Below, in pieces: positions 31,101 through 42,829 of a stretch of DNA of 64,000 nt. Source of the DNA: Chrysoperla carnea (taxonomy: Eukaryota; Arthropoda; Insecta; Neuroptera; Chrysopidae). The stretch lies in contig NC_058339.1 in the NCBI RefSeq assembly GCF_905475395.1, forward strand, positions 92,948,520-93,012,519, written 5' to 3'. Position 1 is the first letter of the stretch; every line of letters starts with the position of its first letter. Both the position numbers and the translations under genes were made by a program. Under the pieces are notes generated by a model. The model saw only the letters and a program-made list of their open reading frames with translations. It searched no databases and was not told where the DNA came from.

Positions 31101-33891
31101 GTTCTGACAGCAGATTGGACCCAATTCTCTGGCCCCATTCTTCTAAATGGTAAAAAATAAAATAACACTTTAGACTAGAAAGTTGACCCTCATAAAATAA
31201 CTAACATTTTTTATTTACAACAAATGTTTAAAAAATTCGTTAGCTTTCGGAGGAAATGCAACTTAAAAATATAGCTACAGAAAAAGGCTTTAGTTAAAAG
31301 TTTTCAAGGGTAATGGAAGACATTTACTTGTGTCCATGACCATGGCCTGAAATTTTAGTTTGTAGGTAATTTGATCTTGATCCTTGATCTTCAATTTTTG
31401 ATTAAAAACAATAATGACATATTTTTAAGTCTTCGAAAAAATGTTTCAAATAAAAAATGTTTTTTTATGAGGGCTAGCTTTCTAATTTAAAGGATTATTC
31501 TATCTCTTACCTTTTAGGATCTAAATTGACTATTAAAGCAAACCCGAAAAACTAGGTCCAATCTAATTGCTGGACATGATGTCCCCATCAAACTCTACAA
31601 CTTTTGTTTAAGTTATTTTTTGATTGGTTAACTACAAAATGACCTTAAAATGGTCCGTCCAACCTGTATATCAATAGGTAATGCTTTAAGGGTTTCCTGT
31701 TCAGTTATAAGATTCAAATCAGTTGGTTGGTTTATTTAATTTCCATTTTTGAATAAATTATGAAAACTTAAAATTTATTTTAATGTGGTTACTGTCACTA
31801 GATAGTGAGTGGTTTTGTGTGTTCTAATATGACCATGCTCGCTTTGCTCTGCTTGAATGAATATTCAAATTATTTTTTCATTAAATTTTATATTTTTCAT
31901 TTCAAGATTTTTAAACACAAACACACCATCATTTTATGTAAATGAACTTTAAAGTAATACTAATTATCTTTCAATTAATTTAATATATTCATTATAAATA
32001 TTTAAGTTTGAATATTTTTATTTTAATAAAAAAATAGTATGAATTTAATAAAAAAATCTTTTTTGTTTTTTTACTCATGAATACAAATTAATAATTAGAT
32101 ATCTATTCGCATCGTGCATGAGTTTCATTTCAAGCTTTTCCATGATAACGATACACTATTTTATTAATATAATTTTATGGATGGACAAGTCTAATGTTTT
32201 AAGCGGGGAAAGTAAAATTGCGCTTACACGGATTTCGAAATTTCGCATATGAATCAATGCTATTTAATGATAGGTACAATATTTACCAGGTGCTACAAGT
32301 ATTTTGCACTTTCATGGAAATTAGTTTGTAAGAGACAATTTTATTTCCAATTTTACCTATTTTCAGGAAAATATGGTGTTACAGCTCTTATCGTGACAGA
32401 GCGGTCTGTCATACCGATTTTTAATATATAAAGCCAATATAATTTTACTCTTATCGCGGAGTTACTTTATTTTTTTTTAAATTTATTTCTTTTGAGTTCT
32501 ACAAACCCTGGCACACCGAGTCCATGTTATATCTACCGTAAAACGCATGATTTATTACAAATTTTATAAGATGAAAACGCTGCGATTAAATTAGTTGTAC
32601 CTTACACTTATTACGCATTTAACGAATAAATTATCTATCAATTTATAAATTAAAGTTCCAAAGCTAAAACCTCGACTATTACAAAATCATACTCTCAAAA
32701 ATATTTTCATCAAAAAAATTGTTATTACCGTCGGAAGACACCTCTAAGATTAAATCGTTTTCCAGATAGAAAGATCTCCCCAACTGTAGTGACAATTTTA
32801 CTTATTATAACAATTTTAGATGAAAATATTTTCTTGTTTTCGTAATCTTTAGATCGTAGTTTTGTAATATAGCCGGGATTTTAGTTTTTGTACTTTATTT
32901 TATTGGAACTATTTTCCTTGGTGGTAAACCTAGATAAATTATTCCAAAATAATCGCTTAAAGTGGTTCTTTCACTGACTGGAAGTAAATTGTGCATTTTT
33001 TTAAATTTAACATTTTTGGCGAAAGTACCTCCTTATTTCAATAAAATAAGTATTTAACTTCATAAAAATTAAAGTACTTATAGCAAGAAAATATTGTCTT
33101 AAATCAAAGTATTTACTTGCTGCCTTAAGAACAAATTTTTTTTTAAATATTTATTTCTCAAAAAATTTAACGGTAACATATATATTTTAGTGCAAAAACA
33201 GAAACCTAAATATTTTGAAAAACAAATTTCCAACTTTTTTTTTCACTCCATCAAATCGATAACTATGGTAGCATATTTTAAGAAAAGTTGGTAAGATCCT
33301 ACTTTCTCGTAAGACTGTCAACAAATGCAGTGGCGTAGCAAGCTTAACTTCCTCCCCATTCAAAAACCATTTAATCTTATTTGTAAAAAAATGAAATGAT
33401 AAGCTAGTATGACTTCAAAAGATACCTTTTATTTGTAGCCAATTCTCCGATTTTGCGGCGTTTACACGTATCGTTGCATCAATATCACATTTTTCACAAA
33501 AAGATTTCGCTTTTTCTATTACATCTTGTTTCAAATTTTGGCTAGTTCAATCGCTAATGATTCAAGATCATATCTAACATAATATTTTATCAGACAAATC
33601 AAGAAAGGAGATAATTCATGTAACCCCACAGCCTAGATGCCATGAGGAAGTGCTGACACAGACACAAGTCAAGTTAGCCATGCGGGTAGAAAAGACATGC
33701 CATTTCTAATTACATATCATTCTTATTTTTTTAATTAACATTGACGGCGAAACCCTTGAAAAAAACCGATTTCTCTATAATAAATAAGTACCTGGCCGTC
33801 CATTACATTGATGTGTCGTTGTTTGTATGGTGTCTGGATCGCCGTTTCGTATCATATGCGCCATATTTAAATTTGGATAAAACTCCAACAT
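25150..33891 (-). CDS. Lmx1: LIM-homeobox transcription factor Lmx1
   Basis: Four coding exons on the minus strand: 33891-33792, 28548-28314, 26088-25583, 25382-25150 (TGA). They join in phase to 357 aa. Lmx1 proteins are nuclear DNA-binding factors in neuronal and appendage patterning. LIM1 starts at Cys59 ([21 protein letters not shown]), LIM2 at Cys118 ([17 protein letters not shown]). The homeodomain runs ~202-262, with [21 protein letters not shown] and the recognition helix [15 protein letters not shown], typical of Lmx1. The C-terminus [17 protein letters not shown] matches the conserved Lmx1 end (vertebrate ..DRLYSMQNSYF). The first exon ([18 protein letters not shown]..) was found by phase: it ends in CCA G|GTACTT, exactly what the LIM1 exon needs, and an in-frame TGA lies upstream of its ATG; vertebrate Lmx1 also starts ML. 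That exon is the least certain part. Introns of 5.2 and 2.2 kb hold repeats. Confidence 0.92.
26980..27190 (+). repeat. 40-bp tandem array carrying TGACGTAA sites, in Lmx1 intron 2
   Basis: The unit ATCGTAAACTAGGCAATTTG+TATGACGTAAATGTAAAAAT is present three times without change (27071-27110, 27111-27150, 27151-27190). One earlier unit with a small insertion starts at 27027, and a worn unit lies near 26980. Each full unit has TGACGTAA, a bZIP (CREB/ATF or PAR-type) binding word. An inverted relative lies at 38040-38150, so the block is part of a dispersed repeat. Confidence 0.85.
28180..28275. repeat. F1 family fragment next to the LIM1 exon
   Basis: TATACAGAGTGGACCATTTAA, then AACTTGCAACAAAAGTTGCAGA, GATGGGGGACATCATGTTCTGACATCAGAT. 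The same run opens the copies at 29680, 31050 and 42850. Truncated at the exon side. Confidence 0.65.
29660..30260. repeat. F1 foldback element
   Basis: Contains the F1 start (AAAAAGCTGCTGATTTTGATGG.., ACATCAGATTG), inner blocks AATCGAAAGAAAATACGCTAA and GATTAAATGCAATAATGTCAT as an inverted pair, and AAAGTTAACCATTTTCGAAA. About 600 bp, non-coding. Confidence 0.65.
31030..31680. repeat. F1 foldback element, best preserved copy
   Basis: Left: AACCAATCAAAAAATAACTTT, AAAGTTGCAGAGTTTGATAAG, GGGACATCATG. Right: CATGATGTCCCC, ATCAAACTCTACAACTTTTG, TTAAGTTATTTTTTGATTGG. The arms are inverted over most of ~300 bp each. The right end runs into AATGGTCCGTCCAACCTGTA, related to the ACAGGGTG ends seen elsewhere. 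No coding capacity. Confidence 0.8.
32100..32175 (+). repeat. R3 family fragment
   Basis: ATTCGCATCGTGCATGAGTTTC and ATAACGATACACTATTTTATTA resemble the left end of the R3 copies at 35688 and 51232. Confidence 0.6.
33415..33540 (-). pseudogene. Relic fragment of a pogo/Tigger-type transposase (HTH_CENPB part)
   Basis: On the minus strand 41 codons read [19 protein letters not shown], then [20 protein letters not shown] before a stop. EKAKSF..(x)n..SENWLQ is the wording of the CENP-B-type DNA-binding helix of Tigger transposases (EKAKSF..SEGWLQ). No other transposase domain is next to it. It lies in Lmx1 intron 1 and is not spliced into any gene I can see. It is a different sequence from the intact fusion gene at 17105-19289. 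Confidence 0.6.
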
Positions 33892-34450
33892 TTTTAATTT
33901 AGTAACTAAATCACTTTTGCCACACAATAAATTTCACTTAAACTATATAAATATTACGCGCAGTTATTAATTAAACACACTTAATTTTTAATCAAAAATT
34001 GGTTCACCATTGCTTTAAATTTTTCGACATAATTTTAGTTGAGCTGATAACTGTGCAAAACAAAAATATTTAGGGATGACAATAGGACAACAGGAGCGTT
34101 CTGGAACGCGTTCTCACAATAATATATATATATTTTATAGAACTGAACACTACAAAGAGACGATATTATGTTTTGGCTGATGTGACATTTGTACTATATG
34201 TTACGTTACGTTACGTTACGTGTCGTACGTATATTTTCCGTGAGTGACACACAGCTGACTCCACCCTGTGTATAGAACGTCGCGACGCATATAGACGCCA
34301 GACTCCACCCACATTGCTTGTGATTGGTGAATAACATCAAATAGACGTCAGAGCCGTCGTTATACAAATAAACAATTTTCCCCTATATATTTAGTTTTAT
34401 TGCACATTTTATTTTAAGTGTGTGTGTGTGTGTGTGTGTGGGAGTGTAAG
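33892..34450 (-). promoter_or_regulatory. Lmx1: Putative Lmx1 promoter and 5' UTR region
   Basis: Directly upstream of the first coding exon is a ~550-bp stretch unlike its surroundings. It has a TATA-like run (TATAAAATATATATA, minus strand, ~34125-34139), GAACGCGTTC at ~34106, four TTACG units at ~34201-34220, CGTCGCGACG at ~34279, an inverted CCAAT (CACCAATCAC, ~34324-34333 minus), and two GGGTGGAGTC words (~34257 and ~34301). It ends at a (GT)11 run at 34419-34440. Promoter status is inferred from position and composition; no transcript start can be read directly. Confidence 0.45.
34419..34440. repeat. (GT)11 microsatellite
   Basis: Uninterrupted GT run bounding the Lmx1 upstream region. 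Confidence 0.9.
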
Positions 34451-35687
34451 TCAGTGGGTGGGTGTATAGCGTTAAATTTGTATAGAAAATAAAATTAAAA
34501 AACAAAAAAAAAACAACTCTGTAGCAACGTTTTTAAAGTTACATGGTATTTTCTTTCTGTATGTTTTGATGCCAATATCTACAACAGTTCACTTACAAAT
34601 ATTGCGATAGACGTTTGATCATTGTGTATATGTTACAGTCAAAAGTATTTTTAACTGAACAAAAAAAATAACCCATACAAACCAAGTTTTTAATATACTA
34701 CTCTCTTTCTTTGGGAATTAAAAACTTGATAGGTTATTACTTGGAAAAATATTCAAGAGTGGCTCAAGGTTTTGGTGCTTTTTGTCCTAAAACCAGTCGT
34801 TTTCGAGATATAGCGAATTTTCCACTTTCAAATGAAAGTTGAAAGAAAATTCCAATCCTAATTCAACCAATAAACACAATAAAATGAAGAAGAATCATCC
34901 ATTAATGCGATAACATTTTCTATTTTCTCGAATTAATTTTTTGTAAAAAGTATATCTAATAACCTAGGTTGTACAGATATTTTAGACCCCTTTAATGATC
35001 TTTGCCGGTTATTAAAACGCAGTCGAAGCTGCGCATAAAAGCTAGTTAATAATAAATTATTAATTATATGAAAGGATTCAATTAATAAATAGGTAACTTG
35101 TAGTACATATATGTGAGTGTTTGTCATATAATTGAAAAACTATTATAGATGTATAACTTATACGTAATACAAGTTGCCTATTTATTTTTAAGCCAACTTT
35201 TACATGAACAATTTTATGTAATTAAAAATTTGTTGTTTATTAACAAAATAGAAACATTTGCTCAACTAATTCATGATTTACAAATGATATTTGACACATA
35301 GGAAATACATTCCATGAGGTTTTATTTCATTGACCGTACTACACGGTATAGGTATATAAAATAATTTTCAACAAGTTTTGGTAGTTAAAATCACACGCAC
35401 ATCTACGTTCTACCGTTCTACGTACTACGTTTTACGTATAGTAAAACGTATAAATTATAATATTATTAGGTTTTGGTTGTAGGTAACAACTGTACTCAAT
35501 GGTTTTTATTGGTTTTCATTAATATTACACGTAACGTAAGTATTACGTGCTGTGGTACACAAACCATCCAGTTTCTTTTCAATGACGCCATTTATAATTT
35601 ATATATGAAATTATTTTTAATCGTCTTACAGAAAGGAAAACATTTCTAACAATCCAGTAACCTCTTTTTTCTGATTTTGGCGATTAG

Positions 35688-36087
35688 GTATTCGCTCCGT
35701 GCGTGAGTTTCGTTTTCATGGTAACGATACACTACTTTAATTATAGAATTGTATGGATGCATATATAATTGTATGGATTGCATTTAAGACTTACATTGAA
35801 AATTAAATATTATTGTCTCACAAATTTAATTAAATAATTATGATAATTTACATTTGAAAAATAATATTTGTGCAATTTGATTTCTTATTTTCACAATTTT
35901 TAATGCATTAAGTTTAATTAATTAGTGTTTTACAATAATTTTAATTTGACATTTTCTATAACATTAACATGTTAAGAATTGCAAATTAGTCATAATAGTC
36001 TCCTTTATCGCCAAAATTTTTCACTTGTAGTGCTTGCATCGATTTTATTCTCCCTACCATGGCTCCACACATACCGAATAGCAATAA
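35688..36087 (+). repeat. R3 dispersed element, copy 1 (~400 bp)
   Basis: Nearly identical in direct orientation to 51232-51628: left end ATTCGCTCCGTGCGTGAGTTTC and GTAACGATACACTACTTTAA, middle GAATTGTATGGATGCATATA, right end GCCAAAATTTTTCACT and ATCGATTTTATT. No coding capacity. The right end resembles the left end of the long repeat at 5650-5720. Confidence 0.85.
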
Positions 36088-37029
36088 AGGACTATTTTTT
36101 TATGGTAGACGCTTAAAAATTCTTGAAATGCAATACCTCTCTGAAAAAGCAAAATTCGAAGTCCAGAAAAATGTGTTATTTTTTCAATCTCCTATTTTTT
36201 CAATCGCTCCTGTGCTACGAAAATAAGGTAAAAAAGTTAAGGCATAGGTGGCATTGCCGTCTTCAAAAGTTCAGTAAATCGTATGAAATTTCATCTAATT
36301 TGAGGTATATTTATACTCTACTGCTTGTTATAAGTGTTATGTAATATATTATTGTTCTCTGAATACAATCAAATATTAAGGTACTCAAAATAAAAATAAT
36401 AATAAACAAAAATAAAAAACTAAAACTGAATGTTTGAATGATTACAATGCAGGCAGAGGTAGGTACTTAATACACTCACTATGATGACTATGAATGAATG
36501 AAACACATAAAAAGTAGCTCACTTATGTTTAGTCCAATACACAAAATGTATTGTAAAAAGTTAAATTACATACATATTACATACATAGCAAGAGCAAGAG
36601 CAAGCATACATACTGTGTGGGTATCATGGTGTAAGTACTATCTGCATACGTGTACGTCCTATGTTTATACAATATACCATCCAACTTATACAACTTACAG
36701 CATGTAACAGAAGATGGTGTCATGTTTTAAAATTCTTAATAAAAAAACCAGTCGTGCCGGTATTGACTGAAATTATTGGCAATAAATTATACTAGAGATA
36801 AATAGTTTGGCAGTTTTTGCCCTATGAGTTGCAAAAAAATGATTGAGAGGTGTTGTGGGACACCCGGTAGGAACTATGTTACTTTCGTACCTTTAAGCAT
36901 TATAAATGTAGTACTTGTGTTTGTATTTACAAGATATTTTTCTGAAAATTTAAGGTAATAATTTTAGAAGTCAAATACGTATTTTATTCTCTAAAGAATT
37001 TAATTTTATAGCTATTTTTCCCTTTTTAA

Positions 37030-37400
37030 TGTAAGAATAAGATATACTTCTGATTTAGTAGTCAACCCAATATGTGCGTTCATTAACTAAATTTGACTTA
37101 ATCAGGATATTTATTGTGAGAAAACATAAAGCTCCTAAAAGCTCCTTATACTTACTTTAAATTATCTCTATTATCTTTAACTTCTGATAACTCACTTTCG
37201 AAACTCATAATGAATAAACATAAAATTTTGACAAAAATACAAATTGGCAGATTATAAAAATATTTTTGAATATTCTGAAAATACATGGCAAGCTGAATCG
37301 ATTGAAAAAGTTTTAGTTTTCTAGGTGACTTTCGTGAAAATGGTGAATTTTCCAACTATGCCTAAATAAATGGATGACTCAGTATATCTATATTAGATAG
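37030..37400 (-). repeat. R2 dispersed family, copy a (minus)
   Basis: Minus-strand copy with CACCTAGAAAACTAAAACTTT, TTTCAATCGATTCAGCTTGCCATG, AAAAATATTTTTATAATCTGCC, GAAGTTAAAGATAATAGAGATAATTTAAA and AATATGTGCG/CACATATTGGGTTGACTAC. The 67-codon frame over the middle stays open here but not in the other copies. Confidence 0.75.
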
Positions 37401-38039
37401 CGTATTTTGAACTATACTTACATCAGTATCATGCTAGAGGATAGCAATGTGAGCTCTCTAGTGTAGTTCGAACCCTTTTTAAATCGTATCTTTGTTCTGG
37501 GTAGATATCTACATGGGGGTATATCATTTATGTTTGCATATTTTTTTAATATTTTTTTTTTACCTTATTGTTATTATTTTTATTTGGTTCATTTTGTATA
37601 TGTGGTTACAATAATATATAAATAATATTTACACAATGTATTTTTGGGAGACACTTTTGATATTTTCGTCGATAATGATAATTTTAAAATTGTTCAATCA
37701 GCATGATTTTGATACCATATAGTCAAAAAATTGGTTGGCTTTATTATTTTTTATCGTTTCACTGACTCTTTATGCTGTATCTCAAGAGGTTCTCAACACA
37801 AAAAAAAGCAAAATTGATTATTCAAGTTTTTTTTTTTTAATATTAATATGTATTTTACAGAATCCATGGATTTCAAATGTTTATATAAGTGTTAATTATG
37901 CAATTCTTATACGACCAAAAACATAAATGTATGAAAGGTCTAGTTTAAAAAACATTATCTTAGGGCGTTTTCCAAAAAGAAAAGATATAAAAATCTTAAG
38001 CTTTTGACGCCTTTACGATATTTTCAGAGCATTTTTCAC

Positions 38040-38150
38040 ATATACGTCATACAAATTGCCTAGTTTACGATATTTTTATAGCATTTTCTTACATTTACGT
38101 CATACAAATTGCCTAATTGACTAATCACGTGACAACCGAGTCACTTTAAA
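38040..38150 (-). repeat. Inverted relative of the TGACGTAA array
   Basis: ACGTCATACAAATTGCCTAG and TTTACGATATTT occur as one full and one further unit, followed by CTAATCACGTGACAACCGAG, which inverts the flank CTCGGCTGTCACGTGACTAG at 26958-26977. So the array plus its flank is one dispersed element. Confidence 0.8.
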
Positions 38151-38582
38151 CTGATCTATCTAATTTATAAAACACTACAAGGGCTGATATGAAACACTGT
38201 CTGATTGAACAGGGTATTTCAATAATTAGTTCAGTCAGTTGTTTATTTTCATTTGCTTTTCTTTAAAAACTAAAATTTTGTTTTTGCAAACGACTATAGT
38301 TTTTTTTCTTACTACCTACTTGAAATATTAAATAGTATGAATATCAAAAAATAGATGAGAATAGATGGATCCATCCATTCAAACCCTGCTATTTAACAAA
38401 CATATCAGCTATTTATTATTATTTATTCTTTTGTATATTATAGGGATATTAAAGGATCATATCATCCTATTGTTATCATGTGTGTGACACGTGACTATAC
38501 AATTGTCCCCACACGTCCAGAGTATGCAATGCATACCACCTGCATTTGTTTATAACTTATCTATAAATATACTGATTGTTTA

Positions 38583-38882
38583 ATTTACATCTTGGCATAG
38601 TACATCTTCTACGAGTATGAGAGAATAAGTGTGGATACATTAAGCAATGTGTACAAGAAAGAGGTGTTATAGGTGTATGTTTTCTTGCTGTGAGTTGAAT
38701 TTAGCTTCGATACCCGTTGAGTTGTAGACAGCACACACAGCAGCAGAAGAAGCATCATATACAGTTTAAAGGGAATCGAAGCTACAACATTTGCAAGAAA
38801 CGTATAACACCTATAACAACTCTTTCTTAACGCATGTACTCTGTAATACTCATGTGAGATGCTTATGCCAAGATGTAAATTA
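38583..38882. repeat. Foldback element, ~300 bp
   Basis: Left TTTACATCTTGGCATAG and right CTTATGCCAAGATGTAAA are inverted. Inner pairs include GAAAGAGGTGTTATAGGTGTAT against its inverse ATAACACCTATAACAACTCTTTC, and TAGCTTCGAT against ATCGAAGCTA. Open frames inside reflect the palindromic form and are not genes. Confidence 0.8.
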
Positions 38883-39059
38883 AACACATGGTATATTAAT
38901 ATATATTACTTATCTATGGTTATTATTTGTTTAGGTAGGTATTACATACATCCACAAGTACAGCCGTAGAGAACGTGACTATGTAACTATCAAATTGATA
39001 TTTGATTTTTTATTAATAATATTAATAATAATATATTCATTTTTTATTGGCAACTAGCT

Positions 39060-39300
39060 GCCATCCGCCCGCTTCGTTGGACTGTATTGCTAGACAAGAC
39101 TATTGGTAGTTCAGACAAGCATTCGTCAATTATTTGTTCAGCTTGCAAAAAAAATGCTTCAAACAAAAAATTTTCGCTTTCTAATTAAGCACTATTTTAT
39201 TTAACTTTCGATATTCCGAAAACTGAGGCAGATATCGAAAATTTTTATCAAGTTATAACAAAATTCATCACCAAACTTGAAAATAAGGTACAAATACTTT
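39060..39300. repeat. Dispersed repeat fragment with a '..CCGCCCGCTTCG..' end
   Basis: CTAGCTGCCATCCGCCCGCTTCGTTGG is a wording also seen, more worn, at ~43505 (ACTCGCTTCGCTGGG), ~55015 (inverted) and ~62947. A block near 39245-39290 (AAGTTATAACAAAATTCATCA) recurs at ~50225. Element family not recognised. Confidence 0.5.
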
Positions 39301-40194
39301 CAATACTTAATTTAACATTGCCTTGGTGCTTGTAATTCCTTTAATACTTGCTTTCTTGCTGACATGCCCATGATTGGGAGATCAATTACTGAATAAATTG
39401 ACCATGAAAGAAACAATTAGTAACAATTGTTATATGGGTGTTCTGGGTGCCTTCCCAGACAAACTGCATTCAATATAAAAAATTATGTACTATTTATGTG
39501 GGTGGGTAATCTATACCCTATATTATATTTAAATACTTGTGTTTATATGTCCCTTCATGGGCTGGCTGTGTTCGCTACGCTACAATAAATATCCTTGTCT
39601 ATTTATCCTTTAGCCCTTACTTCTGACTCACTCACTCACATTGGTTCTAGTTGGTTTAGTACAATACAGTGATAGCTGATAAAGCTCAAGCTCGCAGTTT
39701 CATCCAAATAATATAATATAGGTGGTATATAATGCAATGCATATTATATACGTTCGATACGATCAGATAGACAAACGGACACAAAATATGTTCAAGCTTT
39801 ACAACACACATTCCTTCTTTATCGTTTATAACTGGCATTACATTCCATTCTTAAAGTTTATGAAGTTTGCATCCCCCATTAACGCAATTTTACGTTCATT
39901 GAGAGTTTAATCGTTTGACCAGACTTTTGACTGAATTCAATTTTCGTTTGACCACCTTAAGTTCGGAAAATATTCGCGATTCAAACAATAACATTATGAC
40001 ATCCTCATGACCAAATTTTACGATTTCATTTTTTTTATCATGGTTAAATAGAGATTTTTATGCCCTTTATTTAAGAATGGGGTGCCAACTTCACAAACCT
40101 CATTCTCCTCAGAGTGTCATATGAATTAACTTGGAAAATGTACAAGATTGTTTGATAATCTTCAGAGATAAAACACTTCAGATATTCATGGGCT

Positions 40195-40520
40195 AGCATC
40201 AATTTCCAAATTCACAAAATTTCTGTCTGGGGCATCGTAGCGCCTAAACGGTTGAACCGATTTTGATTGTTTTTCGTTTCGTTTTGAAAGGAAATTAATG
40301 GAGACGGCTCTTAACTATGTTCATTATATTTTGTACCGGAAACAACTAAAAAATTGGCCATGATCCTCGAAATCGGTTCAACTTAGAGATAGCTCTAAGG
40401 AAAACGGTAATTTAATGGATAGTGTTCTTAGATATGTTTCAAGTGCGAGTTTAGGATTCCGTATCCGAAAAATTTGTCGGATTTTTTTTAAATTTTGTAA
40501 ATTTCACTTGTCAAACATGT
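40195..40520 (+). repeat. Dispersed repeat family F4, copy 1
   Basis: GGCATCGTAGCGCCTAAACGG, TGAACCGATTTTGATTGTTTT, TTTCAAGTGCGAGTTTAGG, AAATTTGTCGGATTTTTTTT, TTGTAAATTTCACTTGT. Same order at 44990-45185, inverted at 59815-59985, fragments at 7753 and 22850. Confidence 0.75.
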
Positions 40521-42059
40521 TTTCAAACCTAATACTAATAACCACGATTGCAGATTTCAGTCTAGTATTAAATATTTTGATAAGTTTGAACTGACGAGTT
40601 AAAATTCGTTCGTTTTAAATTGTAAATGTTTTTTAAATAACACTATAGTGAGTGACTAGCGTTAGAGCTTAGAGTTAGAGTAAGAGTAGAGGGTAGAGAG
40701 TAAGTAGTTGCATGAGTTTTAATGTATTATTTCACTTGTTTAAATAGGCATGAAGTCACTGTGTTAGGTGATGAAGCGTTTTGTTCATTCAATTGATTAT
40801 TATATGTATCAAGCAAAGCAAAGCAAAGCAAAAAGCAAAACGAAATACAACATATACAGCACGCAACGCAAACTATACTCTATAGTAGCATATTGCTGCA
40901 TTTTGTTTGGCTGGTAACAGCTGTATATATATGTATATAGGTATATGTATTTGATTTTATACAAAAGGACGAAAAATACTTTATATTTTCTAATATTTTA
41001 TATACAATGTTATACTTCTCGTTTCTCACTTCGAATACTACTTTTGGTACGCAGGATATCAATTGGTAGAGTGTGACTCACTTAGATAAATAACATGGAT
41101 AATGTTACCACGAAAGGAAATAGTCGATAGCAGCAAGAATAAATAAATCGTGAGACACCACGGTTAATTTTAAAAATGATGAAAACATACTTGAAACTTT
41201 GTAAGTGGCTTCTTTCTGATGAGCCTACCTGCAAAGTTTCCTCTATGATGTTTTTTCAAAAAGAATGCTTTGACCACTAGAATATTTGACAACCAGAATA
41301 GTAATCATATAATTTTGTTGCACTACACTCACCTTTATCACATCAAGTCATCGAAGTGTTGGGATATACCTAATATCAGCTGTATTTAATGTTTCAAAAT
41401 TTCGATAGAATTTGTCTACTATACACAAGTCCTTACAATAGATGTTTTAAGCATAAAAATATGGCTAGCGACCAAAGTTGATGTAAAAATCTATCAAATT
41501 TTTGTTACGTGTGATAAAAGTAGCTTACAGCTCCTAGATTTTGGATTTAGGATTGGATATCTTGAAAAGTCGTAGACATTTCAAATGTGTTGTATTTCTT
41601 GTTACATGGGTCTTTCGAAAGTCCTAAAACAGTTTCTCTGTTGTGGCAAAAGCCTTTCGATCATGTAAATGGTTGCTATTTTTAAACGATAAGTGTCTTC
41701 TAAGATGAAAATAAAATATCTAAATTTGCCATCAGCATCGCGACCAATATAATGTCGCTCAAAATCCATTTTCTACACTCTCAAATAGACTTTTTTTCTG
41801 ATAACTTTGGTGGGGCAAGTGATGAACAAGGATAGAAATTCCATTCAGATGTGCGAAAAATAGAAATAAGATACCAAGGACGGTAGGATCCAGCTATAAT
41901 TTCGGATTTATGTGGATTCCTCAAGAACGAAGATTCAACTTCGCACAAAAGGCAAAAGAAAAGTTACTGATCAAATTAGACTTGTTTCTTTTAGCTCAAA
42001 ATACTCTATAATCGTGGAAAATTTAAAATTAATGTCAATGTGTTAAAATTGTAAATATT

Positions 42060-42345
42060 TGCTTTTATCGTTGCGCTGTGTTATTGGCTGTCCACGAAGG
42101 ACACACTCAGGCTATACCACATATGTGTTTTATCACCTTTCCGCTAATAATTTCATTTATTAGCTCCTCAATTTCAAAGGCTGAGTGCACCTCCTTCATG
42201 CATATACCATGCACTACACCAACCCATCACAACTATTAATTAAATTAATTTTCGGCGAGAAACGACTCGCTACCCCCTATGGATACCGCGGACGGAATGG
42301 GCTACTGAGCTAATAGGGCGACTTACGCTGTGTAAATATGAAAGC
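42060..42345. repeat. Unidentified G+C-richer island
   Basis: Opens with GCGCTGTGTTATTGG and GTCCACGAAGGACACACTCAG and closes with ACCCCCTATGGATACCGCGG and GGGCGACTTACGCTGTGTAA. Composition differs sharply from its surroundings. It contains no long open frame. It reads like part of an old retroelement or structured RNA, but I cannot name a family. Confidence 0.35.
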
Positions 42346-42829
42346 AATAAGGAATGTATAATTATTGAGATTAAAATTGATAAAAACTACCCCTAAAATT
42401 AAGTTATAATCAATATAACATCAGTGATTTACAACTTTATAATTTCTCACGGTGATATATATTTTTAGTTTTACATACTTTAAAAGTCAATCAAGTGGTA
42501 AATGAGATTTTATCTTTTTGTGTCATCATTTGTATATTGATTGTATAAAATACATTGACTAGCTGTGACTGCTGATCGATAATATCTAGCAAATATTGTC
42601 ATCAATGGTTGTAAAAAAAAGCAACACACGATCTTTTATATCTGATATCTGATGTGATTCATGTATGGAGTACTTATGTTAAAAAATAAGCCTTTTTAAA
42701 CATATTTAATTGTGTTCATCTGATAACGATTTAACTTTAAATTATAACAAAAATATAATTTGTTTTGTAATCAGGTAGAATCATACTCATAGAAAATAAC
42801 TATTTTTTTACGAATTTTCTCATACAGGT

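Larger units (their letters stand above)
28549..33791. other. Lmx1 intron 1
   Basis: A 5.2-kb intron with two F1 elements (29660-30260 and 31030-31680), a fragment of the R3 family near 32100-32175, a relic pogo-type coding fragment (33415-33540) and a G+C-richer block at about 28640-28850 of unknown origin (GGATCCGCGGACAAAGG, CCCGAAGACGAGACG). No further exon of Lmx1 is recognised. Confidence 0.55.

Noticed and set aside
37152-37355. 67-codon minus-strand frame as a gene
   Set aside because: It lies in a dispersed repeat whose other copies do not keep the frame; kept only as a finding.
38609-38887. 92-codon minus-strand frame
   Set aside because: It spans a foldback element; the frame follows from the inverted arms and has no family features.
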